Source: Viridothelium virens (taxonomy: Eukaryota; Ascomycota; Dothideomycetes; Trypetheliales; Trypetheliaceae). Taken from it: a stretch of 64,000 nt of DNA. The notes under the pieces are model-generated. The model did not search any database. It saw only the letters and a program-made list of their open reading frames with translations, and was not told the DNA's origin. The stretch spans positions 62,001-126,000 of the forward strand of contig ML991811.1 in NCBI GenBank assembly GCA_010094025.1, written 5' to 3'. Shown here one piece after another: positions 22,267 to 33,500 of this stretch; positions within the stretch are counted from its first letter, which is position 1; each line of letters begins with the position of its first letter. A program made the position numbers and the translations under genes.

Positions 22267-25200
22267 ATGGATCATGGCGCTTGCCACGTCGTTTATCTGG
22301 ATAGAAGAGCAAGGGAAAATGAAACCGTCAAAAGGGATGTGGCAACAGCGCATCCTGGGTCGAGTACGTCGGGCACATCAAGTCCGCGACGGTCACCAGG
22401 TTATTTTGATTTAGGACGAGGACGTGCCGGCGAAGTCCAGGCAAACTTGCAAGCCATTCTTTCTACCTTCACTGAAGGTACGTTGAACCCTGGGCTTGCG
22501 CGCATGTCTTTGCAACTTCGTCTTTGCTACATTGATACTGACTTGTATAGTGCATATTTGCGGCACAGGTGAAGATTGTCTATCCAAGATTGTTCAGTTG
22601 GAGAACTCCATTGAAGAGAAACGACCCACCATACTGTTGCTCGACATTCCGTACGACGAAGAACAACGAAACAAGAGACGATCTCGCGAGCCTCGGACGC
22701 CCTCGCCGAATACGGCTAGACGAGGACAGCATGAATCCATGACGGATCCACCGGAATTCTACGGCATGCGATTTTTGCTCCATGTTGCTGCCGAACAACG
22801 CGAGCACGCAATGTCAAGACTGGTGATACCGATAGTTCTTCTCAGTGGTTTGCAACAAGATCTAGGCTGGATGTCACCTGCACTTCCGTCCCCAGGAGTC
22901 CCGAGTCCACAGACGCAGAACGATCCCATTCGGATCATCCGCTACTTGGATGCTGGGGCTGTTGATGTTCTTACTAGTCCAATTTCGCGTGACCGTATAC
23001 AAAGCCTTACTGCGCATGCCTATCGAACCTACAGAGAACATGGAGCAAATGAGTCCGGCTTTCTTATGGAAAAGAGAAGGAGAAAACTTTCCTGGGTTGG
23101 CGTGGATGAGACGAAACCATATGCTTATCTGCGGGAATCCATGGTTTCCGGCTTGATGGGCAACATTTGCAACCCTTCGAATGTGGCTGAAAGTATTGAT
23201 CCTACGTGAGTCAATCAGCATCAAACTACTTGGGAGTCGTTTCAGATGCTAACCCTTTTTCCAAAAGTGATTTTGACGTCTCGGATGACCGTAAGGCTGT
23301 TGTAGCAGCTGCTGTTGGGTCCTGGGCTTTTTCTGCCGATGACTTTACAGACGACGAGCTCTTGTACGGTGCGCTGACGATGCTAGAGCATGCGCTCAAA
23401 ATGCCTGAAGTAGAGAAGTGGTATCGAAGCACTGGTATGAGCACGAATATGCGTACACATGTACCTTCAACTAACGCCTTGCTATTCAGACCAGCTTATC
23501 ACGTTTCTTCTCGCCTGCCGATCGGCATACAACGAATTTGTGCTCTACCACAATTTTCGCCATGCAGTCGACGTTCTCCAAGCGCTATTTTACTTCTTGC
23601 TTCAAATTGGCACATTGCCTCCATATTCGGACGAAACGTCGAAAACAAATCGTAAATATTCGGCAATTGCTACTCTCCTCACACCCTTTCAAGGTCTCAT
23701 GCTTCTGATTTCTGCAATCGGACACGATGTCGGTCATCCTGGAGTCAATAACGCATTCCTCGTCGCACTTAATGCTCCACTCGCACAGCTGTACAATGAC
23801 CGGTCTGTCCTGGAGTCCTTTCACTGCGCCGCATATTCACAAATCTTGAGGCGCTACTGGCCAGCGGCATTTTCGGACACGACCATGAGAAAGTCTATGA
23901 TCAACGCTATTCTAGCCACAGACATGGGTGTTCACTTTCAGTACATGGCTGATCTAGGTAACCTTCAAGAAAAGCTTGCACAGAACAATAAGGAACTTGA
24001 TGGTTGGGGAGCCAAACAACTTGAGAAATATCGCGAACTTGCTTGTGGTATCCTTATCAAATGCGCCGACATCAGCAACGTTGTATGTATTGGCTTAAAC
24101 CTTCCAAAGTCTCACGAAACTGATTATCATAGGCTCGGAAATTCGACTGCGCCGCTAAATGGGCCGGTATTCTTACAGATGAGTTTGCGAATCAAGGAAT
24201 AATGGAGAAAGAACTCAATATTCCCACCACGCTCTTCGGAGGACCACCGGTGCGTGACAACATGGTGAAAATGGGCGAATCGCAGATTGGCTTCATGAAC
24301 ATTTTTGCTATACCCCTTTTCGAGAGTGTCACGGATATCCTACCCGCCATGCAATTCAGCGTAGACGAGCTTTTGAGGAACAAGGGCATCTGGGCAAGAA
24401 GAATTGAGCAAGGGAAGCATCATCATACTGTGCGCACCCTTGCTTCGCAGGTTGATGGAGCTGCCCCTTCTCCATTTACACGGACAGGGCCTGATTATTT
24501 TCAGAGCAATGTCTCCCAATCGGAATTGGAGACCAAGGTGGCATACGATTCGGCTCAGACGACTGCACCACAAACACTGGTGCTCAATCACGCACGGAAG
24601 CCCTCAAATCGAAGTGAAGGGAGTACTGCAAGGTCATCTTTGGAGCAGGCCACTAGCCTATCACAACCAAGCCTGCACACCGGAGATGCGCCACAAGACC
24701 ATATGACCTCAGCACAACCAGTATCCGGCGTTCCGACGTTGGTACAATCACGCCGCGGTTCCAAAGAGATCCCATTAGCGCCCCTCAATCTTGGTCAAAT
24801 AGGACCACTTGCAACTTCTGATGCACACAACGTCTCTTCGTCAAGAAGAGGTAGTGCAGACGCTTCATTAACTACTATATTAATCACGAGCAAAGAGTCG
24901 AGTGCTGATACCGAAAAACCTCCAACCGAACTGCCCGGAGTTGCTGCAACCCCACCAAAGAGCCAATCTCAGCCAATCCTAGCTGATGCCAATGATCCTG
25001 CCGGTCGGACGTCAGTTCCTTCATACCCTTCAGCTCACTCACATGCCGCCAGTTCGAACACCAACACGATACCTCACTCGCCCAGCACGCAAGCAACCTC
25101 GCTTTTTGAAGGCGATTCTTTAGCCTTGAACGGCGAGTCAGTAACGACCCGATCTCCCTCATTCCCGCCTAATGATTACCAATCCACATCGCTGCCACAC

Positions 25201-25404
25201 CTGCCAAGCGCCGAAGAAAAAGGGGATGTCATCTCTGCATATGGCCCGGATACGGTCAACAACGTCTCCGATCTAGAGGATAATCACGTACTCCGAACTC
25301 GGCCTAGTCGAACAGGCCTTCGGGGCCTCAAGTTCTGGAAGGATCTCCGAAGATGGAAATCCCCGTCGCCAGTGAACCGGAGCAGTCCGAACCATGTGCA
25401 ATAG
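22267..25404 (+). CDS. PDE2: Class I 3',5'-cyclic-nucleotide phosphodiesterase (high-affinity PDE2 type) with receiver-like head
   Basis: Five exons, 22267-22477, 22551-23205, 23268-23434, 23490-24082 and 24133-25404, give 965 residues. It hydrolyses cAMP and so damps PKA signalling. The catalytic HD domain is clear: YHNFRHAVDVLQALFYFL, SAIGHDVGHPGVNNAFLV, ILIKCADISNVARKFD formed across the last intron, and IPTTLFGG to IGFMNIFAIPLFESVTDILP. These give the metal-binding His and Asp residues of class I enzymes. The N-terminal half resembles a response-regulator receiver fold: HVVYLDRR, an Asp after a beta strand (TILLLDIPYD), VIPIVLLSG, and YLDAGAVDVLTSPISRDRI. Mammalian PDE8 also has such a domain. 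The C-terminal 300 residues are Ser/Thr/Pro-rich and likely disordered. The ATG at 22267 gives the conserved-looking MDHGACHVVYLDRR. Confidence 0.93.
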
Positions 25405-26496
25405 CACGTGTAAGGGAGGACATTCTCTTTCTTCACGGGCATTTTCGTAGTATTTCGGCAGCGTGTGTTCGCTCTACGAGGAAAAGTGACAAACAATTGG
25501 TATTCTAGCGCATTTTCACGGGCTATGAGGCATGACAATGCGGGCAAGGCGTTTTTGGCAAGGTGGATTCTAGCGAGGTATCACTTTTATTCCTTTATGT
25601 TTTACTTTCTTCTCTACTTCAAACACTTCGCTCGCAGATGAGGGAGTTGTGAACCCTTCACGCAGCAGGTGGACCTTCAATCTCTCCTCATTCTTGTCTA
25701 GCGGCACGGGAGGCTTAAGTTAGAGGCGACGTTGTCGGCCTTCAACATTCTCGCGTGTGAGCTTTAGGGACTTCTTGAAGCATTTGTTGCAACGGTATGA
25801 GTAACTCCTTTCAGGGGGGTTTGTGTGTCCTGCGGTTATTAGGAGAAGGGTGGTTGAGGTGATGGGTGGTATGGAATTCCCAAGATGGAGGGGCTATTTG
25901 TATATGCTAGCTACGAATGTAATGACGAGCAAGGACCCTTGCTCTCTGCAATCGACTTAACTCACGGTAGTTCGCAGATGGTACCTGCCTGGTGACTGTT
26001 TGCGGCTTCCTGCAGTAAGCCAGGTAGTGCACCACTGCATGAGCCTTGTTATTTAAGTCTGTTGCAGTAGGTCGATTCTATCACAACTCTAGGGGACTAG
26101 GGAATCAGCTTTTCAGGCTTTGTAAAGTACTTCGTACCTAGTTATGGAGGAATTCCGTTAAGCTCCTGGTCGGATAATAGAGTTCAAGAAGCTTAACGGT
26201 GAGTTTAACGGCAGGGATCGCCTGGCTAGCGGGGACCAAGATAATTTTGGATTCACGGAGTTACTGCCCACTTGCTGTCAAAACACGTCAATTGCACGCC
26301 CAATGTGTGACCCTGGATTCTTGACTTCGCAAGACTGGATCACATTTCGACTCCGGTCGACGACAAGAATGATTTGAACAAAGGCCATTCGTTCTCCCAT
26401 TCTCCCATTCTCACAGACCACCACCTATTTCATCCTCCGCATCCGTAACCTCCGGACTCGTCAGCTATCTTTCATAACACGAAATCTAACAAAGAA
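25405..26496. other. Intergenic region
   Basis: The 3' flank of the phosphodiesterase gene and the promoter of the next gene. No coding potential, repeat or RNA was recognised. CTCCCATT is repeated in tandem near 26393-26410. Confidence 0.55.
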
Positions 26497-27906
26497 ATGT
26501 CATCTTCCCCTCAAACACCAAGGTCCCACCGACGGACACCGTCAAATATAAGCGTTGGTACTCACTCTACCTCTAGTCACCGCCGACGCTCCTCCACGGC
26601 AGCCTACTCCCCTACGACACCCCGCTCGAGTCATGGTCTCCGAACAAGCGGTATCGACCACGGCTTCCACGACGCCATGGACCAAGATGGCAGTCCTCAT
26701 GAGGGTTTTAGTGGGGGCGCCAGCGGTGGAAACGGCCTCGGTAGTCTGGCAGACGAACTTGCCGATGCAGAAGACGACGTGTACGACGAGGACGAGGAGC
26801 AGGAAGGGTATGGAGACGAGATTGGACTACAGTCTCCGCAGTCGCCGAACGGAACGTACGACTTTTCACGGAATCACAACAGTGGCGCGGGCATAGATAG
26901 TAGCACGATAGGCGTTGCGCTCTCAACCTCATCAGCAATCACTTCGCCGGTGTCCAAGGACAAGGACATGTTACTGTCACCCGACGCTGCGCCAGCAAGG
27001 GCGAATGCGAGAGGCTCTCGCCATCGAAGAGTGCATTCGGTGTATGATGGCTCGGACTACGGTGACGATTCGGATTTGGAAGCGTCGGAGGGAATCAGTC
27101 CTGGGCTGGAGGCGAAGATGGCAGCAGTAGAAAGTCTAGCACGCAGAGGCTCAGAGGAGAATGGGAGCCCAACAGATGAGGTAGTGCAAAGGTTGATGGC
27201 AGGCTTGCGGGACCTTGGCGATCAGACCGGAGTGGAGGGGGGTGTTACTCGGTACGTTTATTCTTCTTTTCTTTTCTCTCTAACCTTTCCTCCCCCTACA
27301 TCACCCCCTTCCTTCCCGTCCCCTTCCCTATTACCCGCCCCCAAACCACCTCTTGAAAACACTCCTGCTAACGATAATCTCTCCAACAGACTCTCCACAG
27401 CCCACAACTCCCTAACCACCCACCTCACCCACCAAACCCGCCTCCTCACCTCCCTAACCTCCACCCTCTTCTCCCCGCTCTCTCTCCCCCCCTCCCCAGA
27501 CGACCTCGCCGCGCTCCTCCCCCTCCTCACCACCCTCCTCGCGACCTCCCCGTCTCCCCTCCCCTACCCCTCTTCACAACCCTCACCCGCGCTCTACACC
27601 CTCTCGACCTCCACGCAATCCCTCCTCGCCTCGCTCGCCGCCCTCGCCGACTCCCTCCAGCTCGCGCGCCAGACCACGAATTCGGCGTCTCGCGCCCTGC
27701 GCAACACGCAGCAGGTGCTTGCGGAAGTGCGGAGAGAGCTCGACGCCGCGGAGGAAGGGCGCAGGTGGATTGAGAGCGGGAAGTGGGAGGAGAGGCTGGC
27801 GAGGAGGGACTGTGCGAGGGAGTGTGAGGGCGTGGTGGGCGGGTTTGAGGAGGTGTGTCGCGGGTGGAGGGAGAGGTTGATGGAGGGGGCGGCGACGGCG
27901 GTGTGA
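26497..27906 (+). CDS. Unrecognised Ser/Pro-rich protein with C-terminal helical region
   Basis: Exons 26497-27251 and 27390-27906 give 423 residues. The 138-nt intron (GTACGT donor, GCTAAC at 27368-27373, acceptor AACAG) is a multiple of three and free of stops, so the unspliced frame stays open; it was removed because its product is a Pro/Ser/Phe run unlike its surroundings. The N-terminal 200 residues are Ser/Arg/His-rich, then acidic (ADELADAEDDVYDEDEEQEG), with RRxS phosphosite-like motifs. From about 225 (VVQRLMAGLRDLGDQTGVEG) the chain looks helical: LTTHLTHQTRLLTSLTSTLF, then a Leu-rich amphipathic stretch and EVRRELDAAEEGRRWIESGK. Coiled-coil pairing and a scaffold role are possible. 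No domain is recognised and no function is proposed. Confidence 0.75.
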   Translation: MSSSPQTPRSHRRTPSNISVGTHSTSSHRRRSSTAAYSPTTPRSSHGLRTSGIDHGFHDAMDQDGSPHEGFSGGASGGNGLGSLADELADAEDDVYDEDEEQEGYGDEIGLQSPQSPNGTYDFSRNHNSGAGIDSSTIGVALSTSSAITSPVSKDKDMLLSPDAAPARANARGSRHRRVHSVYDGSDYGDDSDLEASEGISPGLEAKMAAVESLARRGSEENGSPTDEVVQRLMAGLRDLGDQTGVEGGVTRYVYSSFLFSLTFPPPTSPPSFPSPSLLPAPKPPLENTPANDNLSNRLSTAHNSLTTHLTHQTRLLTSLTSTLFSPLSLPPSPDDLAALLPLLTTLLATSPSPLPYPSSQPSPALYTLSTSTQSLLASLAALADSLQLARQTTNSASRALRNTQQVLAEVRRELDAAEEGRRWIESGKWEERLARRDCARECEGVVGGFEEVCRGWRERLMEGAATAV

Positions 27907-30523
27907 TGAGATTTGTTTCCTTGGAAGAGGAGGTGTTTGAGGATGGGTGAGGAGCTGTAATGGGGACGGAGATTGCAGACTTTGTCGAGAATATGGAGTG
28001 GGATGGGTTTGGTTTTTGCATGATGGCCAATAGGATGGCCAACAAGCTGGCTGGGCCTTGAGTATGGAGTACTAATGGTGTGTGGATTGACATGTGGAAT
28101 CGGCGAGACGAGTCGCTCGGATGTGCAGACTTATGGCGCAGGTGGCATACTTTTTTTTCACTATATCTTGATGACTAGATTTCACTTTCGACCCGTACGG
28201 GAGGGCCATCCTATTCTTTTCTTGTGGGAAGAAACACGCAAAAGGAGGCGAAGATAGAGATACCACCATATAGAGACTGTCGTCCTCAGTCTCGTTTCAT
28301 GCTATTGGCTGTGAGTCATGATAGACATCAATGGAAATGGCGTTTATTAACTAAAGATTTTTCATAGTAGAGATAATACATAAGACCTAATCTGACGCTG
28401 TGACATTATCCTCGCTCGATGCGGCGTTTGCGCTACATACATAGTTTAGCAGCAAACTAAAAGGTAGCTTACTCGCATACCACTAGCCCATTTGAACGCT
28501 CAAATCCAAAGCTGTACTAATACAGGAAGTGTAGGAGGAGAGGCAGCCATGGAAAAAAACGGTAGCGCCGTCCCAAGTATCTGTAGAGAGAATTATGATG
28601 TAGCAGAAATTGCTGAAGGAGAATTAGTGGGAAATGAATTCAGATTGGACAGGAAGAATTGGGGAGAGGGTATGATGCCTCTCGCAGCATATTGGAGTCG
28701 TAGCGCCGCTGTCCTGCGATACTGCTGGCGTTGTCCAGCCTTTTCTCTTTCATCAATACTCTATTGTCCCTAACCTTGATAAAATACCCTACAGCCATGA
28801 AGATCTTTCGAGGGGGAAGGGTGACAGAGGAAGGAAAGCAGCCGTACGCGGCGAAATAAGAAACACAACCAATCCTCCATCTTACACTCTCAAACATGGG
28901 GAATGAAAAAGTACAGTAGACGGGAAATTTAATCTAACATCGTAAAGAGGGCGAATGGCATACCCGAGGCTGGATTCAGTTTGCACGCATCAGGATTTCT
29001 CTGCCCAGTTGATTCAGTCTTCCATGCTGAAATACCTCCTTGGTACTCTACTCAACGATGGCCTATCAAGATAGATACCTGGTATGTAGTGGCTTCTTGC
29101 GGATCATCCCGGATATCACGGCCGCAAGTGCAAGGTCCCTCCCTCTCTGAACCAACCTTGCCCAAAGCGAGAATGCTGGTGTACTCCATCCAAGGAATAC
29201 CAATTTGGCGAACGCTACACAGAGGGTCATCAAAGTAATCTGTACATAGCGGCGTTCCCAACGCACTTGGACCTGTGCATTGACAAAGCCTGGGGCACAA
29301 TATGGAATCTGAAAGATCGGGTAGATCAAAGTCACCCCAACAATACTGACCTTCAGATATCAAAAATTAGTACTCTAAGTCTAAGCTCAATCAAAGCTTG
29401 GGCCAAGATTCACGCATGGCCCACGCGCCGCGACATGCAGTGGTATGTTGGTTCCGTGCTGTGGTTTGGAACCCCACAAGTACCGTATCGTGGGCGGAAG
29501 AAGTCAAATGAAATGTGAGACGAACCTGCAATACTTGCGCACCCAGTGCCTACCTAGGTATAGGCCGCATATACGCCGTAGGAAGTATCGGATCGCATAT
29601 TTCTTCATCTTCAGGGACCTTCACGAGGCTCTATCTAATCATTCTCATGCAAAGTTCAGTGTTTCATCTATTGGATTAGACCACAGGAGGCTCAATCCAG
29701 TTGCCTCGCGCTCGCTGTGCAATCCCACTTCTTAAACTTCTATCGTTTTGCTGACCCTAAGTTCTAGTGGTGTCAAACTCGGCCACTTAGTTCCGACTTA
29801 CAGAGACAGTCCCGGCGTTCGGCGCCCCGAGTAGACCTGAACAACCTTGAGGCAAGGCTCAACATCTCATGCAACACACATTCCCAAGTCTCAGCATCTT
29901 GCAGCAGAGCCTCTATGTGCATCTCCCAGCTAGTGCAGCACCATATATGCTGGCAGCTTACCTTATCAGGTGAGTGTCATCCTATCAGGATGTGTCTACC
30001 TAACCTTGTTCCGAACGCTCTGTCCTGGACTTGGGGAGATGAACTCGCAGAGTGTAAATGACCATCTCATATCAATAGATCGGATTATAGAGCACTGCAG
30101 TGGAAGTGCAGACAAAGCGAACACGCAGCTCTTAAATTGCTGGAGGAGATTTACTGACCTGCCCTGGTCCAAAGTCTCCGTCTCCATGTCGGATCATCAA
30201 AACACTGTCCAATCATGGCAGCTGACGCCACCGTGCTCTCTCTGCCTTACTGCCTATCCAACATTGTGTGACCCCTATATATCCACTGGCCCACAAATAT
30301 TCGGAGCTGTCAATGATGGCATTGGTCAAAATCACGCCGAGGAGGCTTATAATTCCGAGCTTTCAGCTAGCTACTAGGATTTATGACTGATTGTATCGCG
30401 GACCTCGCGAGATGAATCCCTATTTTGATTCCCATGAATACTTTCTGTTTCTATGAAAACGATCGAGACTAGTATCTGAAATATATACTTTTCCTTTTCT
30501 GAGAAGTCAGCGTTTGGTCCCGC
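27907..30523. other. Gene-poor region upstream of the mucin-like gene
   Basis: No gene could be built with confidence over 2.6 kb. Open frames are short and on both strands. The best candidate is a cysteine-rich exon on the minus strand at 29052-29350, listed separately. No terminal repeats or transposase-like frames were found. Confidence 0.4.
29052..29350 (-). other. Candidate cysteine-rich exon of unknown protein
   Basis: A minus-strand frame rich in Cys (pieces ILCPRLCQCTG, LGTPLCTDYFDDPLC and GPCTCGRDIRDD) is open from an acceptor-like site at 29351-29352 to a stop at 29052. An upstream ATG at 29608 with 18 codons and a GTAGGC donor could supply a first exon, though the intron would be 203 nt. 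The overlapping second frame is also open and hydrophobic. Which frame, if any, is coded cannot be decided here. No family is recognised. Confidence 0.2.
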
Positions 30524-33500
30524 ATGATGCTATCTCTCCTCGGCCTCTTCTGCTGTCTTTTCCTCGTTCAGGCACTGACACGACTTTATGTTTTGGCTCT
30601 TGCCCCACCCAATGACACCGGTAAGAATCATGCCGATGCTGGATCGCTCTTGGAGAGACTTCTATGTTAATATGTATCCTCTAGTGGATAATGGCGGTGT
30701 CGGTTTCGGATCCAACTTCACAGTAGCATCAGACATGTCCAGTACGGTCTCAACTACCTCTCACACAAATGCATTAGATGCACAGATACTGCAATCTACC
30801 AAGTCTCCAGGTATAGGAGGCTATATTGCGAGTGGACTGGCTATACAGAAACCATCGACGTCGTCGCAAACGATTTTGTCGCTCTCATCTTCGACCCCCT
30901 CAACCAGTAGTGACCCTTCATTATCAGGCAATGCAGATGATATAGCATATACTACACATTATTCAACTTCCCAGTATTCTGGCAACACATCTACAACTGC
31001 TACAACGTTGAACAGCAGTAATGCCCGAGATTCTACGGCCTCCACCACCTCTCGGAACCTTTCGCAGACGAGAACCAGTATCACAAGATCCGCCGAAATG
31101 TTTCAAAATTCTCATCACAACTCAACAAAAGACCACACTCTTATTGCTACAAAAACTAACACTTTAAATAATACCGATTGTTGGGCGCAGTGGACGTCGT
31201 TCTGGTCGCAGAGTTTGGCTGCTACTGGAGAGTGGGTTAGTGTTAGCGGCTCATTCACAACTTTCGTGACTTCTACCACGGACCTTCCGTGGATTGTGTA
31301 TTCTGAAACACTAGTATATACGCTCACAACGACTCTGATCGACGAAGGCCACTCCATCTCAACATACGTTTCGCTTTGAAGCACAGACACATGGAGCGAT
31401 TCTTCTTATTCAACAGGCACTAGAACACATATTGTTGATTCGTGGACTATGACTTCTGCAATAATAGCTTCAGGTAGCTCTTATGTCCCTTACAACGGTA
31501 CTTTAATCACTCCGTCTTGCGCTCTTCCCTCTATCGTCCCTCATTGTCAGGAGCAGTGGGATATTTGGGCATCCAATCAGTTTTCTACTTTCACGCGGTC
31601 TCTTCCGAACGATCCAGGCTGCCTCACAACTGAAATTTGGACAACCCACCGTGCTTCATCTACATGTCCAGCACTTCAGAGCTACGATGCTGCCGTAATA
31701 AGTTTCGATGATTTACAAGATTCTTCATCTCCAATTTGCACGCAAGCATCGATGGCTCCCAATGTCTGCGCTCAGCTTCAATCGGCTTATACAGTCTCGT
31801 GGTTATCGCGGGCGGGAGGTGGAGGGTTTTCGGCTTCGATAGCATCGATGGGATATCAGTCTACAATGGTTACTGCTCCCAATGGGTCCGTACGGGTTTC
31901 CGAATATTGGCCAACAAGATCAAAGCTTGCACCTGGATGTACTCTTGGATGTGGAGATTGTGCCATCACGGGATCGACTGTACAATTATTCTACTGGCCA
32001 GTCTCAGAGACTGCTTCACTAAATAGGAGCTCGGTTCATGCAAAACGCGAATATGAACCTCTGACCATCTCTACCTTTGGAACATCGTTTGTCGCAATCT
32101 CACCTACAGCTTATGTCTTTTTCTCTGATATCTACGCGTCAGATTCTTGCGGTCCGGTTGGAAAAACCCATCGGTCATCCATCATACCAGTCAACACTCA
32201 GGAATTATCTTCCATCGCAGCATATGTCAATGTTCCACAACTCACTGAGGACCTGGCTGAGCCATGGGAATGCATCACGTCATACACGGCTTTCTTCAAT
32301 TTCACAGATTTGAATGTTCCCGTGCCTGCGAGTATCTTTGATCGTCAGCCATGGTGTGCAGGCTGGAGTGTCAACGCAATGGGATATAATCCATTCGCAT
32401 GGGCGTCGGACCCGGACCCGATCACTTCATATGCTCTCATAAATGCGACGTGCCCCCAGACAAGAACATACGATCCCATTCTTGTAGTACCTTTGAGATC
32501 GATTCGGGCTCTGGACCCCGCCTGGTCAAATTGCAACTTTGACTTTGAAGGAGCATTCGACCCACCTTATGCTCTCCAAGGTGTCGCAGCTCCAGCCACA
32601 CCGACGCCGTCAAGTATAATGCCAACTCAATCAGCAACACCAGCTTCAGCACCTCGAACAGATCAGCCGGCTGAAACTTCAGCCAGTGATCCGAAAACCC
32701 CAAGGCCTGTCTCTCCCCCTGATCTTGGCCCAAGCTTGTCAGCCGCCCCAGGCGATCCAAGCGATCCAAGTGATCGAAATGATCCAAACGATCCAAACGA
32801 TCCAAAACCTGCTACAGTATCTGGACCAAATCAGTCGAGCAGGGCTTCAATGAATCATCCGAAACCCCCATCGTCTACCACCTTACCCAACCCTATGCCA
32901 AGGTTGTCGAACAGTCCAGAAGGTCCAAATCCCGCTCCAATGTCGCCAGAAAATTCTCCTGGTAACTCTAGGGATCCACAGTCAGTAGATCCCGCGCTGT
33001 CAACCGCTGATCTATCGATTCAAAGTTTTGATAGCGACCTTGCTGGAATAAACTCTCTCCTGGGCGGTAGACCAAGTACCTCGAGTCTGAATAATGTTCC
33101 CTCGCAGTCACACAAACAGGCTACTTCTGAGATCTCTGATGATCCCTTGGCTAGCGTAATTCCTCATGTTTTTGCTAGCAGTACCGACTCTTTGGACACA
33201 AGCATAGCTTCTTTAGGCTCTCAGCCAATCGCTCCATCTGAGGAAGCTTCTAAACCTCCAAATCCTGACCCCAGTGGCCAAGTAGCTGGCGTAATCGGCT
33301 CCATATTTGCCAATGGCAATCCCTCCTCTCGTCCAAATGCGGGCCTTGGAGACTTGCCGTCGCCGGAATCGGTAGCCGATGTAGGCGTGGCTTCTATACC
33401 TAGTAACATAGGCTCGGTAACCACATCATTAAATGCTCCAACATCTATCGAGGCTAGTCAAGCACTTGATCCAGACCCCTTGAAGACCGGTACGGATCTT

